From Rhodanobacter sp. (GTDB lineage Bacteria; Pseudomonadota; Gammaproteobacteria; Xanthomonadales; Rhodanobacteraceae), in contig JAPHUU010000418.1 of the NCBI GenBank assembly GCA_026193555.1, positions 1 through 6,430 of the forward strand: DNA of 6,430 bases, read 5' to 3'. The notes under the pieces are model-generated. The model worked only from the letters and a program-made list of their open reading frames with translations. It was not told where the DNA came from and did not search any database. The position numbers and the translations under genes were made by a program. Shown here piece after piece: positions 3,777-6,430 of the stretch (its first letter is position 1; every line of letters begins with the position of its first letter).

Positions 3777-6430
3777 ATGACCGTCCGCTACACCCACCTG
3801 CATCTGCACAGCGAATATTCGCTGGTCGACTCGACCATCCGCATCAAGGCGCTGGTCGACGCCTGCGTGCGCGCCGGCATGCCGGCGGTCGCACTGACTG
3901 ACGAATGCAACATGTTCGCCCTGGTGAAGTTCTACAAGGCCTGCAGCGCGGCCGGCATCAAGCCGATCGGCGGTTGCGACCTGTGGGTTGCCGCGCCGGA
4001 CGACCCGCGCCCCTGGCGGCTGACCCTGCTGTGCCAGAACCGCGATGGCTATCTCAACCTGTCACGCCTGGTCTCCCGCGCCTGGCGCGATGGCCAGCAC
4101 AGCGGCCGCGCCCTGGTCGACGCCGACTGGCTCGCTGCCGGCGCCAGCAGCGGGCTGATCGCCCTCATCGGGCGCGAAAGCGAAGTGGGCCGGGTCGCCT
4201 TGAATCAGGGCAGTGATGCGGCCTTGGCCAGGTTGCGTCCGCTCGTGAATCTGTTCCCGGATCGGCTGTATCTGGAGCTGACGCGCTGCGGTCGCGATGG
4301 CGAGGAGCAATGGAACAACCTCGCGCTGACCCTGGCCGCCGAGCTCGGCCTGCCGGTGCTGGCCAGCAACGATGTGCGCTTTCTGGTCCGGGATGACTTT
4401 GAAGCGCACGAGGCGCGGGTGTGCATCAACCAGGGCCGCGTGCTGGCCGATCCCAAGCGCCCGCGCGACTACAGCGACCAGCAATACCTGAAGACGCCCG
4501 ATGAGATGGCCGCGCTGTTCGCGGATCTGCCCGAGGCGCTGGAAAACACCGTCGAACTGGCGACCCGCTGCACGCTGGAGCTCACCTTCGGCAAGTACTA
4601 CCTGCCCGACTTTCCGGTACCCGCAGGCCACGACCTCAACAGCCATATCCGCGAGCTGACGCGAGAAGGGCTGAAAGAGCGCCTCGACGCCGCACCGCTG
4701 GCCGAAGGACAGACGCTGGCCGACTACCAGGCACGGCTGGAACGCGAGCTCGACGTGATCATCGAGATGGGCTTCCCCGGCTACTTCCTGATCGTGGCCG
4801 ACTTCATCAACTGGGGCAAGCAGAACGGCATCCCGGTCGGCCCCGGCCGCGGTTCCGGCGCCGGCTCGCTGGTCGCCTGGGCGCTGAAGATCACCGATCT
4901 GGATCCGCTGCAGTTCAACCTCCTGTTCGAGCGCTTCCTGAATCCCGAACGCGTGTCGATGCCCGATTTCGACATCGACTTCTGCATGGATCGCCGTGAC
5001 GAGGTGATCGACTACGTGTCGCGCAAGTACGGCCGCGACCGGGTCAGCCAGATCATCACCTACGGCTCGATGGCGGCCAAAGCCGTGCTGCGCGACTCCG
5101 GCCGCGTGCTCAGCATGGGCTACAGCCAGGTCGACAAGCTGGCCAAGCTGATCCCGCCGCGACCGCTCGACCTGACCCTGTCCGACGCGCTCGGTCGCTC
5201 GGAAAAATCGAAGAAGGAAACCGATCGGGTCGTCAAGGACTTCTGCGAAGCCTACGAGCAGGACGAGGATGCCCACGCGCTGATCGACCTGGCGCTGAAA
5301 CTGGAAAACCTCACCCGCAACGCCGGCAAGCACGCCGGTGGTGTGGTGATCGCACCGACCCCGTTGACCGACTTCGCCCCGCTGTACTGCGAACCCGGCG
5401 GCGGCAGCGTAGTGACCCAGTACGACAAGGACGACGTCGAGGCGGTCGGCCTGGTCAAGTTCGACTTCCTCGGTCTGCGCACACTGACCATCATCGACTG
5501 GGCAGTGAAGGCGATCAATGCACGACGGGCGATATCCGGCGAGCCTTCGCTGGACATCTCGCAGCTGCCGCTGGACGACCCGCGGCCCTATGAGCTGCTG
5601 AAGAAAGCGCAGACGGTCGCCGTGTTCCAGCTCGAGTCCTCCGGCATGCAGCGCATGCTGAAAGATGCCAAACCCGACCGCTTCGAGGACATCATCGCGC
5701 TGGTGGCGCTGTACCGTCCCGGCCCGATGGATCTGATCCCCAGCTTCATCGCACGCAAGCACGGTCGCGAGGAAGTGGAATACCCCGACCCGCGCGTCGA
5801 GCCGATCCTGCAGGAGACCTACGGCATCATGGTCTACCAGGAGCAGGTGATGCAGATGGCGCAGATCGTGGGCGGCTACTCGCTCGGTGGCGCCGACCTG
5901 CTGCGCCGCGCGATGGGCAAGAAAGACGCCAGGAAGATGGCCGAGGAGCGCGCCAAGTTCCGCGAAGGCGCGGCGAAGGACGGCCTCGGCGGCGACAAGG
6001 CCGACACCATCTTCGACCTGATGGAGAAATTCGCCGGCTACGGCTTCAACAAATCGCATGCCGCCGCCTATGCGCTGGTGAGCTACCAGACCGCCTGGCT
6101 GAAGGCGCACTACCCCGCCGAGTTCATGGCCGCGACGATCTCGGCGGACATGGACAACACCGACAAGGTAGTGACCTTCCTCAACGAGTCGCGCGCGCTG
6201 GGCATCGTGGTGCAGCCGCCGGACGTCAATGCGTCCAACTACATGTTCGTCGCGGTGGAGCCGAAAACGATCCAGTACGGACTGGGCGCGATCAAGGGTG
6301 TCGGCCAGGGTGCGTGCGAGGCGATCGTCGCCGAACGCGGCCATGGCTCCTACACCGACCTGGCCGACTTCTGCCGCCGGGTCGACCCGACCAAGCTCAA
6401 CCGGCGCGTGCTGGAGGCGCTGATCCTGTC
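3777..6430 (+). CDS. dnaE: DNA polymerase III subunit alpha DnaE, 3' end outside the window
   Basis: DnaE is the catalytic subunit of the replicative DNA polymerase III holoenzyme. The window holds 884 codons plus two bases of roughly 1,160-1,200. The PHP domain occupies about 1-270 (THLHLHSEYSLVD at 6-18, LVKFYKA at 49-55). The palm contains GFPGYFLIVADF (332-343), GPGRGSGAGSLVAWALKITDLDP (355-377) and the metal-binding PDFDIDFCM (396-404); the third catalytic Asp is D563 in VKFDFLGLRTL. The fingers include AVFQLESSGM (615-624), LYRPGP (645-650), YGIMVYQEQVMQMA (682-695), LLRRAMGKK (708-716) and AGYGFNKSHAAAYALVSYQTAWLKAHYPAEFMA (753-785). The beta-clamp- and tau-binding C-terminal regions lie outside. 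In the PHP site H9, H11, D18 and D199 remain, but the usual His residues are E43, R81 and R201, so intrinsic proofreading is unlikely. The ATG at 3777 aligns with E. coli DnaE but has no ribosome binding site; an in-frame GTG at 3738 fits less well. Confidence 0.98.
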   Translation, partial: MTVRYTHLHLHSEYSLVDSTIRIKALVDACVRAGMPAVALTDECNMFALVKFYKACSAAGIKPIGGCDLWVAAPDDPRPWRLTLLCQNRDGYLNLSRLVSRAWRDGQHSGRALVDADWLAAGASSGLIALIGRESEVGRVALNQGSDAALARLRPLVNLFPDRLYLELTRCGRDGEEQWNNLALTLAAELGLPVLASNDVRFLVRDDFEAHEARVCINQGRVLADPKRPRDYSDQQYLKTPDEMAALFADLPEALENTVELATRCTLELTFGKYYLPDFPVPAGHDLNSHIRELTREGLKERLDAAPLAEGQTLADYQARLERELDVIIEMGFPGYFLIVADFINWGKQNGIPVGPGRGSGAGSLVAWALKITDLDPLQFNLLFERFLNPERVSMPDFDIDFCMDRRDEVIDYVSRKYGRDRVSQIITYGSMAAKAVLRDSGRVLSMGYSQVDKLAKLIPPRPLDLTLSDALGRSEKSKKETDRVVKDFCEAYEQDEDAHALIDLALKLENLTRNAGKHAGGVVIAPTPLTDFAPLYCEPGGGSVVTQYDKDDVEAVGLVKFDFLGLRTLTIIDWAVKAINARRAISGEPSLDISQLPLDDPRPYELLKKAQTVAVFQLESSGMQRMLKDAKPDRFEDIIALVALYRPGPMDLIPSFIARKHGREEVEYPDPRVEPILQETYGIMVYQEQVMQMAQIVGGYSLGGADLLRRAMGKKDARKMAEERAKFREGAAKDGLGGDKADTIFDLMEKFAGYGFNKSHAAAYALVSYQTAWLKAHYPAEFMAATISADMDNTDKVVTFLNESRALGIVVQPPDVNASNYMFVAVEPKTIQYGLGAIKGVGQGACEAIVAERGHGSYTDLADFCRRVDPTKLNRRVLEALIL

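Noticed and set aside
3905..4216. 103-codon + strand frame within dnaE
   Set aside because: It is out of frame with the intact PHP domain sequence and is Arg/Pro-rich without motifs.
4062..6344. Minus-strand open frame of 760 codons opposite dnaE
   Set aside because: It mirrors the dnaE codon pattern. G/C-ending codons in a GC-rich gene suppress stops on the opposite strand, and the translation is a low-complexity Arg/Gly/Val/His-rich sequence with no domain.
1..6430. Mobile elements, CRISPR arrays, tRNA or rRNA genes
   Set aside because: No regular spaced repeats, transposase or integrase motifs, tRNA-like folds or rRNA sequence were seen.

Overview
This 6.4 kb window is a chromosomal housekeeping segment from a high-GC gammaproteobacterium, all on the + strand: fabZ (5' end cut off), lpxA, lpxB, rnhB, a roughly 600 bp non-operonic gap, then dnaE (3' end cut off). 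This is the conserved proteobacterial fabZ-lpxA-lpxB-rnhB-dnaE order. The protein sequences, strong G/C bias at third codon positions and a Met-type acyl ruler in LpxA point to the Xanthomonadales/Lysobacterales, possibly a Rhodanobacter- or Dyella-like member of the Rhodanobacteraceae. That placement is from memory of families, not from a search.

Region 1 (1-2531) is the fatty acid/lipid A block. FabZ dehydrates 3-hydroxyacyl-ACP for membrane lipid synthesis. LpxA uses the same 3-hydroxyacyl-ACP pool to acylate UDP-GlcNAc, the first step of lipid A synthesis, and LpxB later condenses UDP-diacylglucosamine with lipid X to form the lipid A disaccharide. fabZ and lpxA overlap at ATGA. lpxA and lpxB are separated by 78 bp that contain an 11-bp-stem hairpin. 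LpxA carries Met at the position that sets acyl chain length, predicting a short (about 10-carbon backbone) 3-hydroxyacyl donor.

Region 2 (2509-3180) is rnhB, which overlaps the end of lpxB. The first 30 or so codons of rnhB are not RNase HII. They contain a degenerate copy of a C-rich dispersed repeat read in frame, so the protein has a repeat-derived Pro/Arg-rich tail.

Region 3 (3181-3776) is the least explained part. In Escherichia coli rnhB and dnaE are close neighbours. Here the gap holds several short dyads, a possible 71-codon gene with a consensus ribosome binding site (3381-3596), a run of inverted repeats after it, and a 6-bp hairpin ending one base before the dnaE start codon, where a Shine-Dalgarno sequence would normally be.

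Region 4 (3777-6430) is the first 884 codons of dnaE, the replicative DNA polymerase III alpha subunit. Polymerase motifs are intact and the PHP domain metal site is degenerate. I saw no tRNA, rRNA, CRISPR array, insertion sequence or phage gene. No wholly new biological system is evident. The most interesting leads are the small gene and structured DNA before dnaE, the lpxA-lpxB hairpin, the LpxA ruler residue and the repeat-derived RNase HII tail.
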